A stretch of DNA of 34,722 nucleotides from CAVOBC01 sp963693635 (GTDB taxonomy: Bacteria > Pseudomonadota > Gammaproteobacteria > Pseudomonadales > Azotimanducaceae): positions 1-34,722 of the forward strand of contig CAVOBC010000006.1 of assembly GCA_963693635.1 (NCBI GenBank), read 5' to 3'. The translations under genes and the position numbers were made by a program. Under the pieces are notes generated by a model. It was not told the DNA's origin and did no database searches. It worked only from the letters and a program-made list of their open reading frames with translations. Below, piece by piece: positions 7,919 to 16,561 of this stretch. The first letter of the stretch is position 1, and each line of letters begins with the position of its first letter.

Positions 7919-9034
7919 TTAGCCGTCGCGAGCAATCAGATTGGCTTCCTCGCGCTCTCGTTCGCGCACCTTGTCCCGTATCAGGCGCTCAAGGTCGTCG
8001 ACGAGGTTGTCGTTGGTCACTTTGTGGTCCGGCTTGCCGGCGACGTAAACCAGATTATTCGGCGACGCGCCGGTCAGGCCGACGTCCGCTTCCTTTGCCT
8101 CGCCGGGCCCATTGACGATACATCCAATGACGGCCACGTCGAGCGGGGTCACGATGTCCTCAACGCGCCTTTCAAGTTCGTTCATCGTCTTGATGACGTC
8201 GAAGTTTTGCCGCGAGCAACTGGGGCATGCAATGAAGTTGATGCCTTTGCTGCGCAGATGCAGGCTTTTGAGCAGATCAAAGCCCACCTTAACCTCTTCG
8301 ACCGGATCAGCCGCGAGTGAGACCCGAATCGTGTCGCCAATCCCCTCCATCAGCATCATGCCAATGCCGACCGCCGACTTCACTGTCCCCGAACGCAACC
8401 CCCCGGCTTCCGTGATCCCCAGGTGCAGCGGCGCGTCAATTTGGGTAGCAACCGTGCGATATGCCTCCACCGCCATGAAGACATCGGACGATTTCAGGCT
8501 CAGCTTGTAGTCCGTAAAATTCTCGTCCTCGAGCATGTCGATATTGCGCATGGCCGATTCCACCATCGCGGTCGCGCACGGCTCTTTGTACTTACGCAGC
8601 AGATCCTTGCCGAGTGAGCCGGCATTGACCCCGATACGAATCGGAATGCCCTTGTCCTTCGCCGCGGCCACGACGGCCCGGACTCGTGCGCGCGACCCGA
8701 TGTTGCCCGGGTTTATCCGCAGGCAATCCACGCCGAGTTCAGCGACGCGCAGCGCGATCTTGTGGTCAAAGTGGATGTCCGCGACAAGCGGCACCGCGAC
8801 GATTTTCTTGATCGCGCCAAACGCCTCGGCAGCATCCATCGACGGTACTGACACGCGGACAATATCCGCGCCGACCGCTTCCAGCCGCCGGATCTGCTGG
8901 ACCGTAGCATCGACGTCACAGGTCTCCGTGTTCGTCATGCTTTGCACAGCGACCGGCGCGTCGCCACCCACAGGCACATTGCCAACCATCAGTTGCCGGG
9001 TCTTGCGGCGCGTTATGTTCGATTCCTGTCTCAT
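7919..9034 (-). CDS. ispG: 4-hydroxy-3-methylbut-2-en-1-yl diphosphate synthase IspG
   Basis: Iron-sulfur enzyme of the MEP isoprenoid pathway, converting MEcPP to HMBPP. The protein is 371 residues with an N-terminal TIM barrel (AVQSMTNTETCDVDATV, ADIHFD) and the C-terminal cluster domain with CPSC and the C-x6-E motif CIVNGPGE, which bind one [4Fe-4S] cluster. As it is a client of the iron-sulfur machinery encoded a few kb away, the proximity to the isc genes is functionally suggestive though common in this class. It lies 70 bp downstream of rodZ on the same strand. Confidence 0.98.
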   Translation of the reverse strand: MRQESNITRRKTRQLMVGNVPVGGDAPVAVQSMTNTETCDVDATVQQIRRLEAVGADIVRVSVPSMDAAEAFGAIKKIVAVPLVADIHFDHKIALRVAELGVDCLRINPGNIGSRARVRAVVAAAKDKGIPIRIGVNAGSLGKDLLRKYKEPCATAMVESAMRNIDMLEDENFTDYKLSLKSSDVFMAVEAYRTVATQIDAPLHLGITEAGGLRSGTVKSAVGIGMMLMEGIGDTIRVSLAADPVEEVKVGFDLLKSLHLRSKGINFIACPSCSRQNFDVIKTMNELERRVEDIVTPLDVAVIGCIVNGPGEAKEADVGLTGASPNNLVYVAGKPDHKVTNDNLVDDLERLIRDKVREREREEANLIARDG

Positions 9035-9104
9035 GCTCGTGCTCGTATTGATCGCGTAGGCGGCCCGTTGGAACCCCGGCCCAGAGGTTAAGAGGCGTTA
9101 CGGG

Positions 9105-10256
9105 TCAGTCCTGGGCCCCAAGAGTCACTTGCGCGGTTTTGTCTGCTCCCGTGTAGCGCGCAAGATCCACGGTCCGACCATTGAACGTGAGGCCAACTGA
9201 CGGCGCACGTCCAAACAGAATGCGAAACGGCGCGTTACCTTTGACCTTGAGTGAGTCTCCGCGCAGGTTGAGATCACTGTAGACCGCCACATTGCTGGCG
9301 TCCCGTATCTCCAGCCAGCACTCGCCGGTGAAAGTAAAACGCAACTCATCGGCCCCGCCCGCATCGATGTTGATGTGCCGTGTGCCACCCTCCGTGTAGG
9401 GTTCAGTAACAACGCCATCCTCGGTCCGCACGATTGTGGACCCATCATCCTCTGCAATTGTCTGAGCGCCCGTTTCCGGGTCGGTCACAGACCCTGTCCC
9501 CGCGTCCAATACCTCGACGGCTGCCGCCCGCTGTCCGTCCACACTGGCGATAACGTCGGACCTCATCGCGACGCCACCTTCGCCGTCTCCACCGGCTTCA
9601 TCCTCTTGACCCTCTTGACCCTCTTGACCGAAGCGATCTCCACCGAATTGACGACCGGAGGAATCGCCTGACTCTTCGGCGGCGACCTTTGCAGCGAGCG
9701 CAAGCTGATCGCGGCCAGGATCATCGTCCCCTGCCTGTGCGCGCGCCGGGTCGACTGCTATCGTTCCGGCACCATCGTTCAGCGCCACTGGCGCGCCCGA
9801 ACGCACGAGTTGGTCGGTTGCGCGCGATCCCGTTACTTTAACTTCGGGTGCCGACTCGCGTGTGAGGTACCAAACGAGCGCGATCACAAGCAGCACACCG
9901 ATCAACCCGATGATTCCGGTCTGTACGACCGGACCGGTAAAGCCGGCGGAGCCGACCTCTTCTTCGGTAACTCCCCGGATTGGCAAGTCATCCTCCGCGT
10001 GCTCCCTGCTGCGGTTGAACAGCTCTACGATATCGTCGCCGGGCAAGCCGACCAGCCGGGCATATGATCGCAGATAACCCCGGATGAATGCGGTCCTGAT
10101 GTCATAGCGACCCGCGTCGATCGTCGCGATGACCCGTGAGGTCAGGAACAACTCGTCGGCAACATCCTGTTGGGAATACCCCATGGCCTCGCGCGCCTGC
10201 GCAAGGACCAGTCCAACTTCGGGCTCCTCCTGAGTTATCGCCTCAGATTCCGCCAC
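9105..10256 (-). CDS. rodZ: cytoskeleton protein RodZ
   Basis: Bitopic membrane protein that anchors MreB and maintains rod shape. From the start chosen it is 383 residues: a cytoplasmic Xre-type helix-turn-helix domain (about 15-84), one membrane segment (about 109-131), a long acidic, Gly/Gln-rich periplasmic linker, and a C-terminal DUF4115 beta domain (about 295-380). I chose the GTG at 10254-10256 because a perfect GGAGGT (10261-10266) lies 4 bp before it and the resulting N-terminus has the usual ~20 residues before the HTH; an ATG at 10286 would add 10 residues and overlap pilF by 44 bp. The linker contains a 9-bp tandem repeat (QEGQEGQED). It overlaps the pilF end by 14 bp. Confidence 0.92.
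   Translation of the reverse strand: MAESEAITQEEPEVGLVLAQAREAMGYSQQDVADELFLTSRVIATIDAGRYDIRTAFIRGYLRSYARLVGLPGDDIVELFNRSREHAEDDLPIRGVTEEEVGSAGFTGPVVQTGIIGLIGVLLVIALVWYLTRESAPEVKVTGSRATDQLVRSGAPVALNDGAGTIAVDPARAQAGDDDPGRDQLALAAKVAAEESGDSSGRQFGGDRFGQEGQEGQEDEAGGDGEGGVAMRSDVIASVDGQRAAAVEVLDAGTGSVTDPETGAQTIAEDDGSTIVRTEDGVVTEPYTEGGTRHINIDAGGADELRFTFTGECWLEIRDASNVAVYSDLNLRGDSLKVKGNAPFRILFGRAPSVGLTFNGRTVDLARYTGADKTAQVTLGAQD
9603..9629 (+). repeat. three exact tandem copies of a 9-bp unit inside rodZ
   Basis: CTCTTGACC is repeated three times without change. On the coding strand it gives a Gly-Gln-Glu run in the RodZ periplasmic linker. The frame is preserved by the 9-bp period. Confidence 0.9.
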
Positions 10257-11091
10257 GAGCACCTCCGCCTGCGCGCAACAGCTCAAGCTGTACCAGCTCT
10301 TTCTGTTCGTCGCTGTCCGGGAAGATGTTCTTTAACATCATCGAGTAGCTAGCCTCGTCATCTTGCCGATCAAATATCCGCGAAAGCCGGATGCCAAGCC
10401 ACAAGCTGCGCGCGTTCTGCTGCTGCTGCCTCACACTGAGGTAGCGATCAAAGTAATCTTGCGCCATCGGATAGTCCCGAGCATCAAAGGTCATGGAAGC
10501 GAGTTCGATGAGTGCCCGGCCCTGGGTCGGGTTCAGACTCACGGATTTGTCGAAGGCCTCAAGTGCCAGTTTGCGTTGGCCGAGCTGCAGGTAGCTGACG
10601 CCAAGATTCTCATAGATCGCCGGGCGCCCCCGATAAAACGCGTCCTCAGCACCGATCAGCAACTGCTCGATCGTCTCCGTGTAGCGACCTCGCTCGTACA
10701 GGAAAGCACCGTAGTTGTTGCGCGCCTGCGTGAATTTGTCATCGTATTGCAGCGCATCAACGAAGTGCTGCTCCGCCATGGCGTATTCCTGTTCAAGCTG
10801 AAACAGGATGCCGAACGCGTTCTGTACCATTGCCGACTTGGGCTCGAGCATCATCGCCTTGTTGAGGTTGTTCTTGGCACGCTGGTATTCCTGATTGCCA
10901 ATGTAGCCAAGGCCAAGGTCGATATAGCTCTGGGTCAGCTTCGCCTTGTCGATCCGTTTGGGCTTGTCGATCACGCAACCGCCAACCGCAGTCACAACCA
11001 GCAACACAGCAATGGTGCGCAACACCACCGGTGCAGTCGCCGTGGTTTGCATGAAATGACTGACCGCGAGGCATATCCGTTCAGTGGTCAT
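10243..11091 (-). CDS. pilF: type IV pilus biogenesis/stability lipoprotein PilF (PilW), TPR protein
   Basis: Pilotin-type lipoprotein that helps assemble the PilQ secretin for type IV pili in the outer membrane. From the ATG at 11091 it has 282 residues: a lipoprotein signal with lipidated Cys39 in AVGGC, then TPR repeats from about 45 (for example IDLGLGYIGNQEYQRAKNNL and QARNNYGAFLYERGRY). The ATG overlaps the rlmN stop as ATGA, favouring coupled translation; an ATG at 11052 would give a more typical 26-residue signal peptide and is a real alternative. It sits between rlmN and rodZ, the standard order. Confidence 0.92.
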   Translation of the reverse strand: MTTERICLAVSHFMQTTATAPVVLRTIAVLLVVTAVGGCVIDKPKRIDKAKLTQSYIDLGLGYIGNQEYQRAKNNLNKAMMLEPKSAMVQNAFGILFQLEQEYAMAEQHFVDALQYDDKFTQARNNYGAFLYERGRYTETIEQLLIGAEDAFYRGRPAIYENLGVSYLQLGQRKLALEAFDKSVSLNPTQGRALIELASMTFDARDYPMAQDYFDRYLSVRQQQQNARSLWLGIRLSRIFDRQDDEASYSMMLKNIFPDSDEQKELVQLELLRAGGGARGGI

Positions 11092-12356
11092 AGCGCACGC
11101 ACCGCAATTTCGTTTTGCTGTCCATATTGCTCCCGGTATCTGGCCTGACGACGCGTCTTGTCCGCAACCTTGCCCACCAACTGGCCACACGCTGCATCGA
11201 TGTCTGCACCGCGGGTGGTACGCACCATCGCCGAGTACCCGGCGGCAATGACGATGTCCTGAAACCGCCGCACCCGATTGTCCGATGGACGACGATACTC
11301 TGAACCTGGAAACGGGTTAAACGGAATGAGGTTGATCTTGCACGGCAGCCCCTGAAGGATACGGGTCAGTTCTGCCGCATCTTCCAGAGAATCGTTAATG
11401 CCATCCAGCAGTATGTACTCAACCGTGACCGTCCGCTTTTCCCCAAGGCCGGCCGCATAAGCTCGACTCGCCTCAAGCAGCATACTGATGGGGTACTTGC
11501 GGTTGATGGGCACGAGTTCGTTGCGCAGGGCATCGTTGGACGCGTGAAGCGAAATGGCGAGCGACGCATCGGTCGTCTCTGCCATACGATAGATGCCGGG
11601 AACAACCCCAGCGGTTGACAGCGTCACCCGGCGCTTCGAGATGCCGTAACCGAGATCATCCATCATGACGCTGATCGCAGTGGCCACATTGTCAAAGTTG
11701 AGCAACGGTTCACCCATGCCCATGAGCACGACATTAGTAACGACCCGGTCACGATCGGGATATGCATCGGCCAGCACACGGCGGGCAATGCGCACCTGCG
11801 CGACAATCTCACTGGCGGTGAGGTCACTGTTGTAGCCCTGCTTGCCTGTCGAGCAGAAACTGCAATCGAGCGCACAGCCGACCTGGGATGAAACGCAGAG
11901 CGTGCCGCGTCCGGGTTCCGGGATGAACACCATCTCGATGGCAGAGCCTGAACGCGCCTTCAGCAGCCATTTGCGCGTGCCATCGGTTGACTGCAGATCC
12001 TTCAGGATTGCTGGTTCTTCGATCGACCCGATGGTGGAAAGGCGATCCCGCAGAGCTCGGCTGATGTCGGTCATTTCCTGGAAGTCGTTGACGTCCCGGT
12101 GGTGCAGCCACTTCATGATCTGCTCCACGCGGTACGGCTTCTCCCCCATCTCCGCCATCAGGGCGAGCATCCCTTCCCGATCCAGGCCCAGAAAATTGAC
12201 AGCAGGGGATGGATCGCCCTGACCGATCACCGATTTTCCATCGGCTGCAGCAGATGGAAGATCTGAGGCTTCAACCGACGCGCTTTCTGGCAGTTCACCA
12301 GGCACTTCACCTGGCATTTGACCTGGCATTTCACGAGGAGGAATTTCACGAGACAT
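11088..12356 (-). CDS. rlmN: 23S rRNA / tRNA (adenine-C2)-methyltransferase RlmN
   Basis: Radical SAM enzyme methylating C2 of A2503 in 23S rRNA and A37 in some tRNAs. From the ATG at 12356 it has 422 residues. The cluster motif C161-x3-C165-x2-C168 (CALDCSFC), the upstream Cys154 (TLCVSSQVGC) and the C-terminal methyl-carrying Cys (DIDAACGQL) are all present. Conserved sequence starts at FLGLDREGMLALM; before it lies a ~50-residue extension with MPGQMPGEVPGELPE, encoded by imperfect 12-bp repeats, so the true start could be further in. The frame stays open upstream to 12473 but would overlap ndk, which I reject. Downstream ATGA overlap with pilF. Confidence 0.94.
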   Translation of the reverse strand: MSREIPPREMPGQMPGEVPGELPESASVEASDLPSAAADGKSVIGQGDPSPAVNFLGLDREGMLALMAEMGEKPYRVEQIMKWLHHRDVNDFQEMTDISRALRDRLSTIGSIEEPAILKDLQSTDGTRKWLLKARSGSAIEMVFIPEPGRGTLCVSSQVGCALDCSFCSTGKQGYNSDLTASEIVAQVRIARRVLADAYPDRDRVVTNVVLMGMGEPLLNFDNVATAISVMMDDLGYGISKRRVTLSTAGVVPGIYRMAETTDASLAISLHASNDALRNELVPINRKYPISMLLEASRAYAAGLGEKRTVTVEYILLDGINDSLEDAAELTRILQGLPCKINLIPFNPFPGSEYRRPSDNRVRRFQDIVIAAGYSAMVRTTRGADIDAACGQLVGKVADKTRRQARYREQYGQQNEIAVRAL

Positions 12357-12387
12357 GAGGAGGAGGTTCTCGAAGAGCGACTTAGGG

Positions 12388-12813
12388 CTAACGATCACAA
12401 AGCTGGTCAGGCGTGAAGAAGTACGCGATCTCTCGTTCGGCCGAGGCCGGCGCGTCAGAGCCGTGTACCGCATTGGCGGTCATCGAGTCCGCGAAGTCCC
12501 GGCGGATTGTCCCGGGATCCGCCTGCTCCGGATTGGTGGCACCCATGAGTTCGCGGTTGCGGGAGATGGCTTCGTCGCCCTCAAGCACCTGGACAATAAC
12601 CGGGCCAGACGTCATGTACTCCACCAGCTCGCCGTAAAATGGCTTGCCCTCATGCTCGGCGTAAAAGCCCTTCGCCCTGTCTTCGCTCAGACGTTCCATA
12701 CGCGAAGCGACAATCCGCAGACCCGCTTTTTCAAACCGGGAAACGATCTCGCCAATCACATTCTTGGCGACCGCGTCGGGTTTGATAATGGAAAATGTTC
12801 GCTGCGTCGCCAT
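12388..12813 (-). CDS. ndk: nucleoside diphosphate kinase
   Basis: Transfers the gamma phosphate from ATP to nucleoside diphosphates through a phosphohistidine. It is 141 residues, the normal length; the active-site H117 in NAVHGSD and the KPDAV motif near the N-terminus are intact. GGAG lies 8 bp before the ATG. It is the first gene of the ndk-rlmN-pilF-rodZ-ispG run and has a good promoter about 190 bp upstream (13014-13041). Confidence 0.97.
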   Translation of the reverse strand: MATQRTFSIIKPDAVAKNVIGEIVSRFEKAGLRIVASRMERLSEDRAKGFYAEHEGKPFYGELVEYMTSGPVIVQVLEGDEAISRNRELMGATNPEQADPGTIRRDFADSMTANAVHGSDAPASAEREIAYFFTPDQLCDR

Positions 12814-12994
12814 TGTTTTGTGCTCCGTCTGGTCCGCGGTGTACAGGTACCGCCTTAGGTTAATCTTGAAGGGTGTTGGTCACCGCTACTCATCTGGCTT
12901 GTTCCCGATTCTGCTCGTCAAAAACAGACGCGAGCCACCATCTGATACCGCCGCCCGCCATTTCAGGCGTCCGCGATTGCAGGTGATTTGATCG

Positions 12995-13041
12995 GGTTTG
13001 GCGGGACTCGAGCATTATACGCCAAACCGCCGGATTCACAG
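12995..13041 (-). promoter_or_regulatory. sigma70-like promoter with flanking inverted repeat, upstream of ndk
   Basis: On the minus strand a perfect -10 box TATAAT (13014-13019) follows CTGTGA (13036-13041) at 16 bp spacing. A 9-bp perfect inverted repeat, GGTTTGGCG (12995-13003) and CGCCAAACC (13020-13028), brackets the -10 and the likely start site. That layout suits an operator whose occupation would block the promoter. Transcription from here would give a leader of about 190 bases before ndk. The remaining 12814-13130 spacer (317 bp) shows no gene. Confidence 0.6.
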
Positions 13042-13130
13042 CGTTACTTCCCCAGCAATTGGCTCGCGTCGGGCAACCGTTGCCCTCTTCGAACGCCACC
13101 GCTCAGATCTCTTGTCCATTGCCTGGGGCG

Positions 13131-13325
13131 TCAATCCATTTCTTCGATCCAGGCCATCTGGATCGCTTCGAGCACTCGCTCACCACACCGTTCCGGGTCG
13201 TCATCGAAACCCTGCAGCGCCATCACCCATTCGCGGAGGTCCGTGAACCGTACCGAGAGAGGGTCCACATCCTCGTGGGCTTCCGACAGCTCGATCGCTA
13301 TGTCGTTTACGTCAGTCCACTTCAT
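13131..13325 (-). CDS. iscX: Fe-S cluster assembly protein IscX
   Basis: Small acidic protein that binds IscS and modulates cluster assembly, possibly as an iron-dependent regulator. The 64-residue product (MKWTDVNDIAIELSEAHEDVDP, ending MAWIEEMD) matches IscX in length and composition, including the conserved LREWV segment. GGGGAG lies just upstream of the ATG. It is the last gene of the isc operon and is separated from fdx by a 191-bp spacer with tandem repeats, whereas in E. coli they are nearly adjacent. Confidence 0.95.
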   Translation of the reverse strand: MKWTDVNDIAIELSEAHEDVDPLSVRFTDLREWVMALQGFDDDPERCGERVLEAIQMAWIEEMD

Positions 13326-13364
13326 TGCTCTCCCCTTTTACTACACGCCGTTAGGACGCCCGGT

Positions 13365-13431
13365 CTGATCAAGCGATAGGCCTGATCAAGCGATACGGCT
13401 GCTCAAGCGTTTGGTCTGCCGAGCGTCTGGT
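13365..13431 (+). repeat. degenerate 17-bp tandem repeat in iscX-fdx spacer
   Basis: Four consecutive units: CTGATCAAGCGATAGGC, CTGATCAAGCGATACGG, CTGCTCAAGCGTTTGGT and a 16-base CTGCCGAGCGTCTGGT. The first two are nearly identical and the others diverge progressively. A further eroded unit may follow. There is no ORF in this spacer. Confidence 0.85.
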
Positions 13432-13516
13432 CTTCCTCGGCGCCTGATCTGCTAAGCATCGCAATACCTGCGCTATCACAGACGCCGCGCCGATGTCCCC
13501 GCACGCGCATCCACCG

Positions 13517-13855
13517 TCAATGATTCTCGGACACCTGGTTGATCGTGTATTTCGGTATCTCGATCACGAGATCTTCGTCGCCGACCTCAACTTGGCAACT
13601 GAGCCGCGAGTCCGGCTCAAGGCCCCACGCCTTATCCAGCAAGTCATCTTCGGTTTCATCTGACTCTTCCAGCGAGTCGAAGCCCTCGCGCACGATCACG
13701 TGGCATGTTGTGCAGGCACAGGCCATCTCACAGGCGTGCTCAATGCTGACACCCGCGGCGAGCGCCACTTCGATCAGCGTGTCGCCGGGTTCGGCTTCGA
13801 TGACAGCGCCTTCCGGGCAACGCTGCTCGTGGGGAAGGATCACAATAGTCGTCAT
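13517..13855 (-). CDS. fdx: isc-type [2Fe-2S] ferredoxin
   Basis: Adrenodoxin-like ferredoxin that supplies electrons during cluster assembly on IscU. It has 112 residues with cluster ligands C42, C48, C51 and C87, at the same positions as E. coli Fdx, plus the non-ligand C46. Its ATG overlaps the hscA stop by 4 bases (ATGA), so the two are translationally coupled. Confidence 0.97.
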   Translation of the reverse strand: MTTIVILPHEQRCPEGAVIEAEPGDTLIEVALAAGVSIEHACEMACACTTCHVIVREGFDSLEESDETEDDLLDKAWGLEPDSRLSCQVEVGDEDLVIEIPKYTINQVSENH

Positions 13856-15786
13856 GACGGGTTTCCTGCCTGGCTGGTTGTTTCGTCGTCCCCCGGTGAG
13901 TCCGATGGCTCACCGTCGGCAAACTCGTCTATCTGATGGCCCGCAAGCAAGCGTCGAACACTCGCGTCCATCCGGCGTCCGGCAAAGTCTTCGCTCATCC
14001 GTCCCAGGGACTCGGTCGCCGCGACGATCGCATCCTTGTCGTCCGCGTCCGCCAGTGCCCGCAGATCAGCCGCTCGGGCTCGCAATGTTGAGTATTCCTG
14101 CGCCGACAGCAGCGATTCGCCATCCGCGGCGAGCGCATTGTCGAGCGCATCAGCAACCTGCAGCCCATTGACCCTCGCCTCCGCCACTGCCCGTGCTCCG
14201 GCATCGACGCCAGCGTTGTCAAACGACGCTCGAAGCATCGTCAGAATCTCGTCTTCTTCCAACCCGTAGGTCGGCTTCACCTCAACGCTCGCCGCCACAC
14301 CGGTGCTCCCCTCTGTTGCCGAAACCGCCAACAATCCATCCGCGTCCACCTGGAACAAGACCTCGATCCGCGCAGCGCCGGCTACCATCGGCGGTATGCC
14401 GGTCAACTCAAAGCGCGCAAGGGAGCGACAGTCATCGACGAGTTCCCGTTCGCCCTGCAGCACATGGATGAGCATCGCCGTCTGGCCATCCTTGAAGGTC
14501 GTGAATTCCTGTGCGCGCGCAACTGGAATGGGCGTATTCCGGTGGATGACTTTCTCAGTCAGGCCGCCCATCGTCTCAAGTCCGAGCGACAGTGGAAGCA
14601 CGTCCAGCAGCAGCATTTCATCGTCCGACTTGTTGCCCGCCAGCACGTTCGCCTGGGCGGCGGCGCCAATCGCGACCACACGATCCGGATCGATGTCTGC
14701 CTTCGGTGCCGCGCCGAAGTAGGCCGTCACCCGTTCGCGGACAAGCGGCACGCGCGTGGAGCCTCCGACCAGTACCACGCTCGAAATGTCAGCCAGATCC
14801 ACACTCGCGTCACGCACGCACCGCCGACAGGCGCGGATAGAGTCGTCAATAAACGGCGACATGAGCGCGCTCGCCTCGTCGCGTGTCATGACGGTGCGCA
14901 GCACCAGGCCCTCGACCTCAAGGTCGATATCAACCTCGTCAGCAGAAGACAGCGCTTCTTTGATCTGGCGGGCTTCCATCAACAGGGTTCGCAACTGGCG
15001 CTGACTGAGATCGTCCGAGAAATCAGCCCTCTGCAGCAACGCCTCGGCGATGGCCCGGTCCAGATCATCACCGCCAAGCGATGAATTGCCGCCGGTGGCA
15101 AGTACTTCAAACACACCTTGAGTGAGCCGCAGCAGCGAGATATCGAACGTGCCGCCCCCGAAGTCGTACACAGCGACCACTCCTTCATCGCCGGAGTCGA
15201 GGCCATACGCGACCGCCGCGGCGGTAGGTTCGTTGAGCAAGCGCAGGACCTTTACCCCGGCCACCCGGGCAGCATCCTTGGTCGCCTGCCGCTGGGCTTC
15301 GTCGAAATACGCTGGCACGGTAATCACGACACCGTCCAACTCGCCGGCGAGCGACGCCTCAGCGCGCGTGACGAGATGGCGGATGATCTCAGCTGACACA
15401 GCAACCGGACTGACGTCGCCGGCAACCGTCGAGATAAACGGCATGCCGTCTTCGCCGCCGCGAAACTGATAGGGCAACACGTTGCCAAGCGTGCTGACGT
15501 CGTGCACGCCTCGACCCAGCAGGCGCTTGACACTAACGATTGTATTCAGGGGATCTGCAGCTGCCATGTCCAGCGCCGCTCGACCCACCACGGGTGGTGA
15601 ACTCGCCTGGTAACGAACGGCGGAGGGCAGGAGGTGCTCGCCTGCGAGGTCCGGCAGTGTATCGGTGACGCCACCGCGAACCGACGCGATCAACGAATTG
15701 GTCGTGCCAAGATCGATTCCGGCCGCGCGCTTGCGGTCATGCGGGTCAACCGATTGGCCCGGTTCTGTAATCTGCAAGAGTGCCAT
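13852..15786 (-). CDS. hscA: Fe-S assembly chaperone HscA (Hsp70 family)
   Basis: Specialised Hsp70 that uses ATP hydrolysis to release clusters from IscU, working with HscB. The 644-residue protein has the Hsp70 nucleotide-binding motifs IDLGTTNSLIA (near 24-34), VYDFGGGTFDIS and VLVGGSTRVPLV, followed by the substrate domain and a helical lid. It is about 25 residues longer than E. coli HscA; the excess is an acidic Ser/Asp/Gly-rich tail (DGEPSDSPGDDETTSQ). hscB is 191 bp upstream rather than adjacent, fdx overlaps downstream. Confidence 0.97.
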   Translation of the reverse strand: MALLQITEPGQSVDPHDRKRAAGIDLGTTNSLIASVRGGVTDTLPDLAGEHLLPSAVRYQASSPPVVGRAALDMAAADPLNTIVSVKRLLGRGVHDVSTLGNVLPYQFRGGEDGMPFISTVAGDVSPVAVSAEIIRHLVTRAEASLAGELDGVVITVPAYFDEAQRQATKDAARVAGVKVLRLLNEPTAAAVAYGLDSGDEGVVAVYDFGGGTFDISLLRLTQGVFEVLATGGNSSLGGDDLDRAIAEALLQRADFSDDLSQRQLRTLLMEARQIKEALSSADEVDIDLEVEGLVLRTVMTRDEASALMSPFIDDSIRACRRCVRDASVDLADISSVVLVGGSTRVPLVRERVTAYFGAAPKADIDPDRVVAIGAAAQANVLAGNKSDDEMLLLDVLPLSLGLETMGGLTEKVIHRNTPIPVARAQEFTTFKDGQTAMLIHVLQGERELVDDCRSLARFELTGIPPMVAGAARIEVLFQVDADGLLAVSATEGSTGVAASVEVKPTYGLEEDEILTMLRASFDNAGVDAGARAVAEARVNGLQVADALDNALAADGESLLSAQEYSTLRARAADLRALADADDKDAIVAATESLGRMSEDFAGRRMDASVRRLLAGHQIDEFADGEPSDSPGDDETTSQAGNPS

Positions 15787-15977
15787 GGTCTCGTCTGTTC
15801 CTCTCCATCAGCTTTCTGAAAAAGTGCTCTACTACCCATCTGAGACCACCGCCGGCAACCAGGATTGGTGAGGGCCTGTTTTTCAGAGTCGCGTGCCCGT
15901 GCCCTTTGATGCAACTAAAGCCAAGGTACCGTGAGTTCCTGCGCGACAGCGCGGTAATCCGGCACCGTGAAATGCTG

Positions 15978-16505
15978 CTAGTAATCCAATAGCTTTTCTT
16001 CTCTCGCGGTCGCAGCATCGCGCAGACGCACCATGAACTGCATCTTGTAAGTCGCCTGCTCTGCGTCACTGAGTGCGCCAGCGACCACGCTCGACCTGAA
16101 CGCGTCCTCCAGTTCTGCAAGCACGGCGCGCATACGCTGCCGGAAGGCGCCCAGTTGATCGACGGCATCAATCGCGTCGTCGTCGATGTCGTCCAATTCC
16201 TCTCTCAGTTCGATCTGCTGCATCAGGAAATCCGGCGCCAGCGTCGCGTTCTCTTTAATCTCAACACCGGCGCGACGCAGCAGATAAATCGCGCGAGCAA
16301 GCGGGTCTTTGAGCGCGGCGTGCGCTTCATTGACAAAGGTTGCGTGCTGCAGCGATTGCCGCTTCTCCGCCGCGGTGGCGTTTGCGAATCGGTCGGGGTG
16401 AAAAGCACTTTGCAGCGTTCGATAACGGTTCGCCAGATGGGTCTGATCGACGTCGTAGGAAGCGTCCAGTCCGAACAACGTGAAGTAGTCCTGAGTCAGA
16501 TCCAC
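15978..16505 (-). CDS. hscB: Fe-S assembly co-chaperone HscB
   Basis: J-domain protein that delivers IscU to HscA and stimulates its ATPase. The 175-residue product has the J-domain HPD motif at 36-38 (SAFHPDRFAN) and a C-terminal helical IscU-binding domain. The start is GTG (16503-16505), giving MDLTQDYFTLFGLD, which matches the family N-terminus; I see no better ATG. Gaps of about 190 and 180 bp on either side are unusually large for an isc operon. Confidence 0.95.
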   Translation of the reverse strand: MDLTQDYFTLFGLDASYDVDQTHLANRYRTLQSAFHPDRFANATAAEKRQSLQHATFVNEAHAALKDPLARAIYLLRRAGVEIKENATLAPDFLMQQIELREELDDIDDDAIDAVDQLGAFRQRMRAVLAELEDAFRSSVVAGALSDAEQATYKMQFMVRLRDAATAREEKLLDY

Positions 16506-16561
16506 CGCGGAAGCCCTCAGGTTTTAGAAAGTCAACGTTAAATCGAAACGGGCTGATCACC

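Noticed and set aside
12995..13028. The inverted repeat as an intrinsic terminator of the isc operon
   Set aside because: The loop is 16 bases, no T-run follows on the minus strand, and a consensus -10 lies inside; an operator is the better reading.
12890..13099. 69-codon ORF between iscX and ndk
   Set aside because: Overlaps the ndk promoter and leader, has no recognisable domain and no ribosome binding site.
13365..13431. CRISPR array
   Set aside because: Units are directly tandem and degenerate with no spacers, and there are no cas genes in the window.
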